64,000 nt of DNA. Origin: Shewanella morhuae (GTDB taxonomy: Bacteria > Pseudomonadota > Gammaproteobacteria > Enterobacterales > Shewanellaceae). A program made the translations under genes and the position numbers. A model generated the notes under the pieces. It had not been told where the DNA came from, did not search any database, and saw nothing but the letters and a program-made list of their open reading frames with translations. The stretch lies in NCBI RefSeq assembly GCF_900156405.1, contig NZ_FTNN01000015.1:1-64000 (forward strand). Direction: 5' to 3'. Position 1 is the first letter of the stretch. Each line of letters begins with the position of its first letter. Shown here piece after piece: positions 1 through 7,505 of this stretch.

Positions 1-1250
1 CAGGGTGAGATCGTGAACGTTTTTTGAACTGATAATGTTGACACATAATCTGTTTGACGCCCTTGCTTAGCTGTGATCTTATACTCTCTTTTAGGAGAGT
101 AAATTATGTACCTTGAAACCTTCACAACCTTTTTCAGCGAGCTCACCGATACCCGTCAATCGGCTAAAATCACTTATCCGCTCGAAGATATTTTATTTGT
201 TACCTTGTGTGGTGTTATCGCTGGAGCCGAGGGTTGGAGCGAGATCCGAGATTACGCTGACGGTCATCTTGATTGGTTTCAACAGCATGGATATTTAAAT
301 GGTGGTGTCCCTGTCGATGACACCATCGCGAGGACCATATCACGTATTGATCCCGAGCAATTTAGGCTGTGTTTCATAAAGTGGATGCAAGCCGTGCATG
401 AAATAACGCAAGGTCAACTTATCGCGATAGACGGCAAGACATTGAGAGGCTCCTATCAACGTGGAAACCGACAATCAACAATTCATATGGTGAATGCGTT
501 TGCATGTAAAAACAAACTCGTTCTTGGGCAAGTCAAGACCTCTGAAAAGTCTAATGAAATCACTGCAATCCCAGAGCTAATAAAGCTTCTGGATATTGAA
601 GGTGCTTTAGTTTCGATTGATGCCATGGGCTGCCAAGTTAACATTGCAGAGCACATTGTCGAGCAAGGTGGCGATTACTTATTTACGCTAAAAAGTAATC
701 AGGGCAATCTGCATAAAGCTGTAGAAACAGCATTTTCTGAGACACGTAAAGCCCCGCTAGGTGGCTTAAGCTTTGAGCAACAACATGGTCGTATCGAAGC
801 GCGAGTTTACCATGTCTTAAGTGCCAAACAGTTTACAGAAAAATTCTCACAATGGCCTCAATTACAAACACTTGGTATGAGTATGAGCTTTCGTCAGCAA
901 AAAGGAAAAGCGCCAGAACTCATGTATCGTTACCATATCAGCTCGGCTGAACTGACAGAGCAACAACTCGCTGAAGCAGTGCGTGATCATTGGGCTGTAG
1001 AAAATAGCCTGCATTGGGTGTTAGATGTTTGTATGCGGGAAGATGTTTGCCAAATTTATCAAGACCATGGTGCTGAGAATTGGGCTATGTTACGCCAAGT
1101 CGCATTGAATATGCTTAGAAGCGAACCTTCAAAAGGAAGCATACCAGCTAAACAAAAACGAGCCTGGATGAAAACAGCATACTTAGAAGCGGTATTAAAT
1201 GCTGGATTTAGTGGCGTGGCTAATTAATGAACACTCATGCGGTTGCCCTG
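1..1250 (+). mobile_element. ISAs1-family insertion sequence
   Basis: The left end starts CAGGGTGAGATCG at base 1, and the right end, read on the other strand from base 1250, starts CAGGGCAACCGCA. The two 21-base ends agree at 13 positions, including the outer CAGGG. The single gene inside encodes an ISAs1-type DDE transposase. The left flank lies outside the window, so the target duplication cannot be checked and the first base could lie slightly upstream. The right end lies inside a TIR-domain gene, so the element has interrupted it. Confidence 0.85.
106..1227 (+). CDS. ISAs1 family transposase
   Basis: A 373-residue transposase of the ISAs1 (H-repeat) family, which catalyses excision and integration of the surrounding element. 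An N-terminal DDE_Tnp_1-associated domain is followed by the catalytic core. The first acidic residue is in AIDGKTLRGS near residue 108, the second in SIDAMGC near 172, and the glutamate in HWAVENSLHW near 303. Length is normal for the family and there is no frameshift, so the element may be active. A purine-rich AGGAGAG lies just upstream of the ATG. The second long frame over its first 200 bases is a shadow. Confidence 0.95.
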   Translation: MYLETFTTFFSELTDTRQSAKITYPLEDILFVTLCGVIAGAEGWSEIRDYADGHLDWFQQHGYLNGGVPVDDTIARTISRIDPEQFRLCFIKWMQAVHEITQGQLIAIDGKTLRGSYQRGNRQSTIHMVNAFACKNKLVLGQVKTSEKSNEITAIPELIKLLDIEGALVSIDAMGCQVNIAEHIVEQGGDYLFTLKSNQGNLHKAVETAFSETRKAPLGGLSFEQQHGRIEARVYHVLSAKQFTEKFSQWPQLQTLGMSMSFRQQKGKAPELMYRYHISSAELTEQQLAEAVRDHWAVENSLHWVLDVCMREDVCQIYQDHGAENWAMLRQVALNMLRSEPSKGSIPAKQKRAWMKTAYLEAVLNAGFSGVAN

Positions 1251-1497
1251 CTACACCACCGACTCTTTCATTTGCTTTTTTGTTATAATTTGATGTAATT
1301 ACAGCTAAAACAAGATCAGTTTCATGAACAGCTTTTTCCATAAAATGGTTTTTATCGGAGAAAGAGTCTAAATCATACTGATCAAAACTAACTGAAATCT
1401 CAAATATTTCTTCTAGTCTATCTGCAAGTTTTTTAGCCCAACGCTGGTGAATATCGTCATCCCAACTATAGCTCACAAAAATCTTTTTATATTCCAT
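1251..1497 (-). pseudogene. TIR/SEFIR-domain protein, truncated by the insertion sequence
   Basis: The N-terminal 81 codons of a TIR_2/SEFIR-type signalling protein, starting with ATG at 1497. The start KKIFVSYSWDDD is the typical first strand and loop. DQYDL and the end SNYNKKANERVGGV match the later core of the family, where GGV is normally followed by GYE. At that point the sequence runs into the IS right end (base 1250), and the frame closes inside IS DNA at 1195 after 19 foreign codons. In bacteria such domains occur in antiphage or toxin-like NAD-cleaving proteins and in signalling; which applies here cannot be said. The rest of the gene, if kept, lies left of the window. Most likely a dead gene. 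Confidence 0.8.
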
Positions 1498-1582
1498 ATA
1501 AATTTAAATCCTATATCCCATTTTAATAAAAATATTTATGTTTATAAAGTTATTCAAATCGACTACATCGGATAAATGTACC

Positions 1583-1708
1583 TCAGACGCACTCATTTAT
1601 CCCTTGTGTCAGGCGGTATTCGACATAACTCAAATAGCCAATTCGCACTAATAAAGTGACCAAACCCGCTAACAAGATACCCAACGTAATTTGTAAAACT
1701 GATTTCAT
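1583..1708 (-). CDS. candidate small single-pass membrane protein
   Basis: A 41-codon frame beginning ATG at 1708 and ending TGA at 1583. The protein begins MKSVLQITLGILLAGLVTLL, one strong hydrophobic helix, followed by a basic and polar tail with VEYRLTQG. A GGAAG sequence lies a few bases upstream of the start. I do not recognise a family. The coherent start, helix and tail argue for a real gene, but its small size and position in an otherwise non-coding stretch keep confidence low. Confidence 0.4.
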   Translation of the reverse strand: MKSVLQITLGILLAGLVTLLVRIGYLSYVEYRLTQGINECV

Positions 1709-1859
1709 CCCTAACTTCCAAAGTCATTACCGATAAAAATGCAATTTATGCCGTTAAAATCCGAGCAACATTAAGATGTTGCTGACTGCACCTATGAAGC
1801 CCAGTATCAAAACTTTAATCACACCAAACACTAAGCGAACACAGTAGCCGCAGAATACA

Positions 1860-2110
1860 TTTCCCCTCGGAGTTGCCGCAGGGCGAATAGGCAAATTGCG
1901 TGAGTCTCGCCATGGATGGCGAGCTAGCTTTCGCAGGTGCAGGGACGCATCCTTCGGAAGCGATAGCAAATTTGCCAATGAGCACAAGGGGCTTTCAACT
2001 CCGTTGGGGGGCGGCAAGGGAGATCCAAGAGGGAATTGCTGTTGATCCCCTCTTGGTCGGGTGTGGGTTGAAGACCCACGACCTTGATTCACCTCGGCCG
2101 CTAGGCCGCA
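1860..2110. repeat. hairpin-rich, probably repeated intergenic element
   Basis: A GC-richer block in AT-rich surroundings with several perfect stems: CTCGCCAT/ATGGCGAG at 1906-1923, CCAAGAGGG (2025-2033) with CCCTCTTGG (2048-2056), GTGGGT (2063-2068) with ACCCAC (2074-2079), and a short CGGCC/GGCCG stem near 2095-2107. The open frames on both strands have no signal, motif or domain and look accidental. The density of stems suggests a dispersed REP/BIME-like unit or a structured RNA. That it is repeated elsewhere is inference, since only one copy is in this window. Confidence 0.45.
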
Positions 2111-2842
2111 AAATTACCAGTTCACAACTTTGTGAAACGGCAAATTGTGAACCGACAAAGCTTCCCCATTGCTACCGCACTTCGCCAACATCCGTCAGCC
2201 AAGCCATCAATCAAAACAAGCTTGCACCAACTCAAAACGTCCACTGCTGAACATTGAGCAAAATGCCAATAAGCACTATGGCAACAAGCATAAGTGCCAA
2301 AGCATATTCACTAATTTGCAGGAGGAGTGGGGTATCTAAGAAAGAGAAAAGACACATCGTCCTGATGCAAGTGACTTATATTACTGATTATCGACAGGTG
2401 TTATCGATAGGTAAAAAGTTCATCCTTGTTGAAAACCTAAGATAGCGTTCTGATTAATTCATGTCTAGTATTTTAATAATATAAATTAGCTAGTTAACCA
2501 ATTAATTCATCAAAATATAGTGGCTGTCACACTAAGGTCTAATGCCGAATATTTAGCCTGCTGGCTTAAATATTATATTAAGTAAGCAATCAAGCCATGA
2601 ATGTTACCTAGCTTACAAAGTACCTAAATTTAGCTCAGTACAGCTGTTCTATTCACGCCATCAAATAACGCCGTTAAATACTTACTTATACCGACTAAAA
2701 CAACATAAACTGCGCCGCTGTGCTGCTGTACCAATGCCATATAAGGTATTTAAACATTGAAATAGCGCCACATTGGTATAAACGGCTGTCGGTTAGGGCT
2801 AGGCTAGCTTAAAATAACGTTTTCAATTTTAGAGGGGCCCGC
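2111..2842. other. intergenic, no supported gene
   Basis: About 730 bases between the hairpin block and the LysR gene. Short frames exist on the + strand but show no convincing start, hydrophobic pattern or domain. The AT content rises from about 2440 onward, as expected for a promoter region of the downstream gene, but no clear -35/-10 pair was found. Confidence 0.5.
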
Positions 2843-3790
2843 GTGATACAACATAGAGCTAGCCAGATGGTGATATTTCACACTCTGGTGACCAGTGGCA
2901 GTTTTACCCAAGCGGCGGCTAAGTTAAAAACCTCGACTTCCTATGTCAGCAAACAAATTGGTGCATTAGAAGCTGAGCTGAATTTACTGCTAGTACAGCG
3001 TACCACTCGTACCTTAGTGTTAACCGACGCGGGCCAGCAGTTTGCCCATTACTGTGAGCAAGTGTTTGAGGCAACACAAAATGCCGATGCTATGATGCTC
3101 GATGCCCGTGATGATATTAGCGGTACTATTCGTCTAGGTTGCTCGCAATCCTTTGGCACGTTACACATTATTCCTGCGTTAGAAGTGTTGCAGCAAAAAT
3201 ACCCTGAGTTACGCTTTGAGCTGAGCCTGTTCGACCATAAGGCTGACATGCTAGAGGAAGGTCTGGATTTGTGGATCACCAATCATGAGCAGCTACACGA
3301 AAGTTATATCGCCCAGCACCTCGCTGAAACCAACTTTGTGGTGGTTGCCTCCCCCGATTATTTACTCAAGCACGGCGTGCCGCACTATCCACAGGAGTTG
3401 GCTCAACATAATTGTGTTATCTATCAAAGTAAAAGCCGTAATTATGATCGCTGGAGCTTTGCTAAAGATGACCTTGAGCAAACCGTGCAGGTGGCGGGGA
3501 ATTACCGTGTTGATTTAGCTGAAGCGGTGCGTAATGCGGTGATTGCTGGGCGCGGCATAGGTTATGTGGCTACTTATTTACTCAGTGATGAGTTTCAAAG
3601 CGGTAAACTGATTCAACTCTTGCCCGATTGGAAACCACTACAGCAAATGCCCGTTTATGTGGTTTACCCAAGGCGGCGCCATCTACCGACTAAGTACAAA
3701 CTGATCATTGACTGCTTAAAGTCGCATATTGGTCACCCACCCTATTGGGATAAAAGGCTCAAGCCTTGGCTAGGTAAGGCGGTCACCTAA
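2843..3790 (+). CDS. LysR family transcriptional regulator
   Basis: A 315-residue LysR-type regulator. The winged helix-turn-helix fills about residues 8-67 (GSFTQAAAKLKTSTSYVSKQ is the recognition region), followed by a LysR substrate-binding domain to about residue 300. The GTG start has AGAGGGG five bases upstream; an ATG eight codons later would cut close to the HTH and is less likely. Family proteins bind DNA as tetramers and respond to a small effector, here unknown. It lies 265 bases upstream of and parallel to the nucleoside carrier gene, so that gene is a possible but unproven target. The SxxVSKQI helix resembles the CrgA/DsdC-like branch. Confidence 0.9.
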   Translation: MIQHRASQMVIFHTLVTSGSFTQAAAKLKTSTSYVSKQIGALEAELNLLLVQRTTRTLVLTDAGQQFAHYCEQVFEATQNADAMMLDARDDISGTIRLGCSQSFGTLHIIPALEVLQQKYPELRFELSLFDHKADMLEEGLDLWITNHEQLHESYIAQHLAETNFVVVASPDYLLKHGVPHYPQELAQHNCVIYQSKSRNYDRWSFAKDDLEQTVQVAGNYRVDLAEAVRNAVIAGRGIGYVATYLLSDEFQSGKLIQLLPDWKPLQQMPVYVVYPRRRHLPTKYKLIIDCLKSHIGHPPYWDKRLKPWLGKAVT

Positions 3791-3834
3791 GCTGTATTTC
3801 AAGCAGACATTGGCAACGGTATTGACACTAAGTC

Positions 3835-3867
3835 GTCTGTGGCGTGATATCGATTATTGCCACAGAC
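3835..3867 (+). terminator. inverted repeat after LysR gene
   Basis: A perfect 9-base stem, GTCTGTGGC (3835-3843) with GCCACAGAC (3859-3867), enclosing 15 bases, 45 bases after the LysR stop. No T-run follows, so it may be a weak terminator, or a protein-binding site for the downstream carrier gene. Confidence 0.4.
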
Positions 3868-4055
3868 ACAAATATTATTTCCTGTTGGCAACAGTAAGCA
3901 GATTAGTTTTTATTATCCTTCATAAACAGCAACTTAAACTGCTGCATTTTCAAGCTTCTTTATCGTAACAGCCCAGTAACGCCCCCGACTTGCCCTTACT
4001 ATTACTCAGCCTACAATGCGCGACTTCTTCCTTCACTAAAAAGAACAAACCCATT

Positions 4056-5264
4056 ATGACCGCGATATTAGGCATGATTAGCATACTGTTTTTTGCATGG
4101 TTACTGTCAGTGAACCGCAAAAACATTCCTTACCGTACAGTGATTTTAGCCCTAGGTTTACAAATTCTGTTTGCCCTGTTGGTGCTCTACGTGCCTGCGG
4201 GTAAGTCCGTATTGCAATCGGTTACCGCTGGTGTATCGAGCGTAATAGCCTACGGCAACGAAGGGATTGGCTTCTTGTTTGGCGATCTTGCCACGGGTAA
4301 AGTCGGCTTTGTATTTGCTATCAATGTGTTAGGTATTATCATTTTCTTCTCGGCATTGATTTCAGCCCTATACCATATTGGCTTAATGCCTAAGGTGATC
4401 AACATTATTGGTGGTGGACTGCAGCGTTTTCTGGGTACCGGTCGCGCCGAGTCTTTGTCTGCTACGGCGAACATCTTCGTTGGCATGATTGAAGCGCCGC
4501 TAGTGATAAAACCTTATTTAAAGCACATGAGCGATTCGCAGTTTTTCGCGGTAATGAGCTGCGGCCTAGCCTCTGTGGCGGGTGGTACCTTAGTGGGATA
4601 TGCCGCTTTAGGTGTCGACCTTAACTATTTGATTGCCGCCGCCTTTATGTCAGCTCCTGCGGGTCTGTTGATGGCAAAAATCTTAATGCCGCCGAGCGAG
4701 CATGATAAAAATAATATTGATGAAATCACTTCAGTTGAACTGCCACGCGCGACCAATGTGGTTGAAGCCTTAGCCGATGGCGCAATGTCGGGTATGCGGA
4801 TTGCCGTAGGGATTGGTGCTACTCTGCTGGCTTTTGTCAGCGTTATTGCCCTACTTAATGGTATTTTAGGTGCTGTGGGTGAATGGTTTGGTTATAGCTT
4901 AAGCTTCGAATTTTTACTCGGTTATTTGTTTGCGCCAATGGCGTGGCTGTTAGGTATTCCTTGGCATGAAGCGATTACTGCTGGATCTCTCATCGGCCAA
5001 AAAATTGTCGTTAATGAGTTTGTGGCCTTTATTCAGTTAATGAAAGTAGAAGACCAACTCAGCGTCCATTCACAGGCCGTTGTCACCTTTGCCCTGTGTG
5101 GTTTTGCAAATATTTCGACTATGGCAATTTTGATTGGTGGGCTAGGTAGTATGGTGCCAGAGCGCCGCGAGTTTATCGCCCGTAATGGATTTCGCGCCAT
5201 TGCCGCTGGCGTATTGGCCAACCTAATGAGTGCTGCTATTGCCAGTATTATTCTCTCGTTATAG
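4056..5264 (+). CDS. NupC-type concentrative nucleoside transporter
   Basis: A 402-residue inner-membrane carrier of the CNT family, which imports nucleosides with H+ or Na+. Motifs include the N-terminal nucleoside-carrier segment, the central gate region (VINIIGGGLQ, then GRAESLSATANIFVGMIEAP with the conserved G-E-S and E-A-P residues), and the C-terminal TFALCGFANISTMAILIGG. About eight to ten membrane segments are visible. Length fits E. coli NupC (400). The start was set at the ATG giving MTAILGMISIL; the in-frame extension to 3990 adds 22 residues that do not look like carrier sequence. A strong terminator lies about 130 bases downstream. Confidence 0.93.
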   Translation: MTAILGMISILFFAWLLSVNRKNIPYRTVILALGLQILFALLVLYVPAGKSVLQSVTAGVSSVIAYGNEGIGFLFGDLATGKVGFVFAINVLGIIIFFSALISALYHIGLMPKVINIIGGGLQRFLGTGRAESLSATANIFVGMIEAPLVIKPYLKHMSDSQFFAVMSCGLASVAGGTLVGYAALGVDLNYLIAAAFMSAPAGLLMAKILMPPSEHDKNNIDEITSVELPRATNVVEALADGAMSGMRIAVGIGATLLAFVSVIALLNGILGAVGEWFGYSLSFEFLLGYLFAPMAWLLGIPWHEAITAGSLIGQKIVVNEFVAFIQLMKVEDQLSVHSQAVVTFALCGFANISTMAILIGGLGSMVPERREFIARNGFRAIAAGVLANLMSAAIASIILSL

Positions 5265-5275
5265 GTTGAGCCACT

Positions 5276-5321
5276 GTGTTTAACTGCCGGTATTTAGCGG
5301 CCAGTGTTTAACAGCCGGCAG
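5276..5321. repeat. imperfect direct/inverted repeat downstream of nucleoside carrier
   Basis: GTGTTTAACTGCCGG at 5276-5290 recurs as GTGTTTAACAGCCGG at 5304-5318 (14 of 15 bases). CTGCCGG and CCGGCAG form an inverted repeat across the unit. It could be a small duplication or part of the 3' end structure of the nucleoside carrier mRNA. Confidence 0.4.
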
Positions 5322-5391
5322 CTAACTTGCAGTATCTCTGACTTACACAATTTAATCTCAGCTATCAAATCATACACGAGTGCCTTTACTC

Positions 5392-5437
5392 AAAATAAAC
5401 CCCACATCAACGTAAACTTGCTGTGGGGTTTATTTTT
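5392..5437 (+). terminator. rho-independent terminator of nucleoside carrier gene
   Basis: AAAATAAACCCCACA at 5392-5406 pairs with TGTGGGGTTTATTTT at 5422-5436, with a 15-base loop and a T-rich 3' arm. The A-rich 5' arm means it can also act in reverse. The stretch from here to 5722 holds no gene. Confidence 0.85.
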
Positions 5438-5722
5438 ACCTATTCCCAAAGAGGTAGCCTAAACGATAATATCTGCTTCTTATCTAGTCATAACGCAAAA
5501 ACAGCATCAACAATACACTCAAGCAATTGATATTAAATACCTTATACCCATAATTAAATGTAAAGATAACAAAGTGCGAATGGGGCAATTTGTCAGTTAA
5601 CTGCATTTATTTACTACAACTTATGAACTATTTTGTGTGTTAGCTCGTAAGACTTGTTCTTAAATTAACTTATACTTTGTTATGTGTTACATCGACACCT
5701 TTCCCTCTGTCTGGATATCTAT
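5438..5722. other. intergenic, promoter region of chemoreceptor
   Basis: AT-rich spacer ahead of the chemoreceptor gene. No clear sigma-28 (flagellar/chemotaxis) promoter was found. No other signal is convincing. Confidence 0.4.
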
Positions 5723-7045
5723 ATGATTTTATTTAGTAAACGCTTAAAAGAAGAGAATGAACTCTTAAAAGAAGAGCTATTGTCAATGCAGCAGGTTAGG
5801 GAAAGCCTAGATAGTGAAATGATCGCAATCACCCTTGATGAAAATGGCAAGATATCTGCCATTAATAGCAATTTTATCAATGAGATGCAGTATAAAAACA
5901 CATCACCTGTGGGCAAGCATTTAACTGATTTAGTGCCTGAGCGGGCTAAAAATACCGTCCACTTTAAACGTATGGCTGATGCATTAAGGCAATGTGAGCA
6001 CTGGGCTGGCGCAATACAAATAACCAAGGGCAACGGTGAAGAAGCATGGCTGGGAGCGATTTTACAGCCGGTAAAATGTAGCAATGGTAGGGTAAAACAC
6101 TTTTCGATTTATGCTAATGATCTCAGCCATACGATTGAAGAAGCCCAAGAGCACGAAAATTTAACCCAAGCATTACTGCGCTCTACCGCGGTGATAGAAT
6201 TTAATCTAGATGGTACTGTACTAACCGCTAACGATAACTTTCTGCGTGCTATGGGGTACAGTAAAAACCAAATTGTCGGTAAACACCATAAGATATTTTG
6301 TGAGCCAGAAGAATATAACTCAATAGAATACCAGCACTTTTGGGAACAATTGCGCAAAGGCAACTTTGTGGCGAGTCGCTTTAAACGTGTCGACAGTTAT
6401 GGTCGTGTAGTCTGGTTAGAAGCCTCCTACAACCCGATTTTTGATGGCTACAAACAACTCTATAAAGTTGTGAAATTTGCCACCGACATTACCGACCAAG
6501 TGAACCGTGAGCAGGCTATTGCGGAGGCTGCTGATATCGCCTATGACACCTCTCAACACACAGATTCTATGGCGCAAAAAGGCAGTAAAGTGCTACAAGA
6601 AATGGTTGAGGTCATGAATAAATTAGCGCTTCAAATGGGCGCCGCCGCCCAAGGTATTGAAGATTTAGATAAGCAATCGCAGATGATTGGCACTTTGGTA
6701 CAAAGTATTAGTGGCATTGCGGATCAAACCAATTTACTGGCATTAAATGCCGCCATTGAAGCCGCTCGCGCGGGTGAGCAAGGTCGCGGCTTTGCGGTTG
6801 TTGCCGATGAAGTCCGGCAGCTGGCCTCGCGCACGAGTAAGGCTACCGAAGAAATCGTTGATGTGGTTTCTAAAAACAAGAAACTCACTGAAAGCGCTGT
6901 CAATATGATTGAAGCTGGCAAAAAACAAGCTCAGCTTGGATTAGAGCTCTCTACTGAGTCAGGCAATGTGATGACAGACATCCAAGATGGGGCACAAAAA
7001 GTAGTGAATGCTGTGGGGCAATTTACCAACCAGCTCACTGTTTAG
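5723..7045 (+). CDS. soluble PAS-PAS methyl-accepting chemotaxis protein (BdlA-like)
   Basis: A 440-residue cytoplasmic chemoreceptor with no membrane segment and no HAMP domain. A short charged coiled coil (about 5-25) is followed by two PAS domains (about 30-140 and 150-270) and a methyl-accepting signalling domain with the hairpin-tip core [20 protein letters not shown] and [10 protein letters not shown], which contacts CheA/CheW. The second PAS has the GKHHKIFCE motif typical of BdlA/Aer-like sensors; the first has diverged (GKHLTDLV). The layout is that of Pseudomonas BdlA, which controls biofilm dispersal. The ligand here is unknown. The start was chosen at the ATG giving [12 protein letters not shown]; the upstream extension of 13 codons is not typical. 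A paralogue lies at 12292-13599. Confidence 0.9.
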   Translation: MILFSKRLKEENELLKEELLSMQQVRESLDSEMIAITLDENGKISAINSNFINEMQYKNTSPVGKHLTDLVPERAKNTVHFKRMADALRQCEHWAGAIQITKGNGEEAWLGAILQPVKCSNGRVKHFSIYANDLSHTIEEAQEHENLTQALLRSTAVIEFNLDGTVLTANDNFLRAMGYSKNQIVGKHHKIFCEPEEYNSIEYQHFWEQLRKGNFVASRFKRVDSYGRVVWLEASYNPIFDGYKQLYKVVKFATDITDQVNREQAIAEAADIAYDTSQHTDSMAQKGSKVLQEMVEVMNKLALQMGAAAQGIEDLDKQSQMIGTLVQSISGIADQTNLLALNAAIEAARAGEQGRGFAVVADEVRQLASRTSKATEEIVDVVSKNKKLTESAVNMIEAGKKQAQLGLELSTESGNVMTDIQDGAQKVVNAVGQFTNQLTV

Positions 7046-7505
7046 CGTTAAGTGAACACCGTTTAACTGTGTTTAGCCAATTGGATGATTAAGTTTTAAA
7101 GCTCACTATTTTAAGTTAACAAATTAATTTTAAACAATTATTTTTCAATTCCTTAGTTTTAAATCAAACTAGCCAAGGATGGCTATGCTGCTTATTTTGA
7201 TTCATCGGCAAATAACGTTTACTCAATATAGCAAAAGCTAACCATCTGATTATATTCTATATAACGCAGCTAATTAATAATATCAGGCTAATTAACACCC
7301 GCATGACGGCCTTTCTGCTGGCGGAGTAAAAATAACGCTATTATCGCCCTAAGTTTGCATTTTCATCCTGAGATGCTAACGTGAATAATGATGTTTTTTA
7401 CTCAATACCTGTCAAAGCGACATCATTTCAATCAATAAAGATCATACCTGACGAGATAAGCCAACAAATAACTAAAATACACAGAAGCACAACTAAGGTT
7501 GATAT
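7046..7505. other. intergenic ahead of molybdenum hydroxylase operon
   Basis: 460 bases with no supported gene. A short frame from GTG 7381 overlaps the start of the next gene out of frame and has no family features. The region must hold the operon promoter, but I could not fix a -10/-35 pair. No terminator with a T-run follows the chemoreceptor gene. Confidence 0.45.

Noticed and set aside
1754..2250. Frames of 112 and 116 codons on opposite strands
   Set aside because: They overlap each other across hairpin-rich DNA, and their protein sequences show Pro/Arg-rich noise and no domain.
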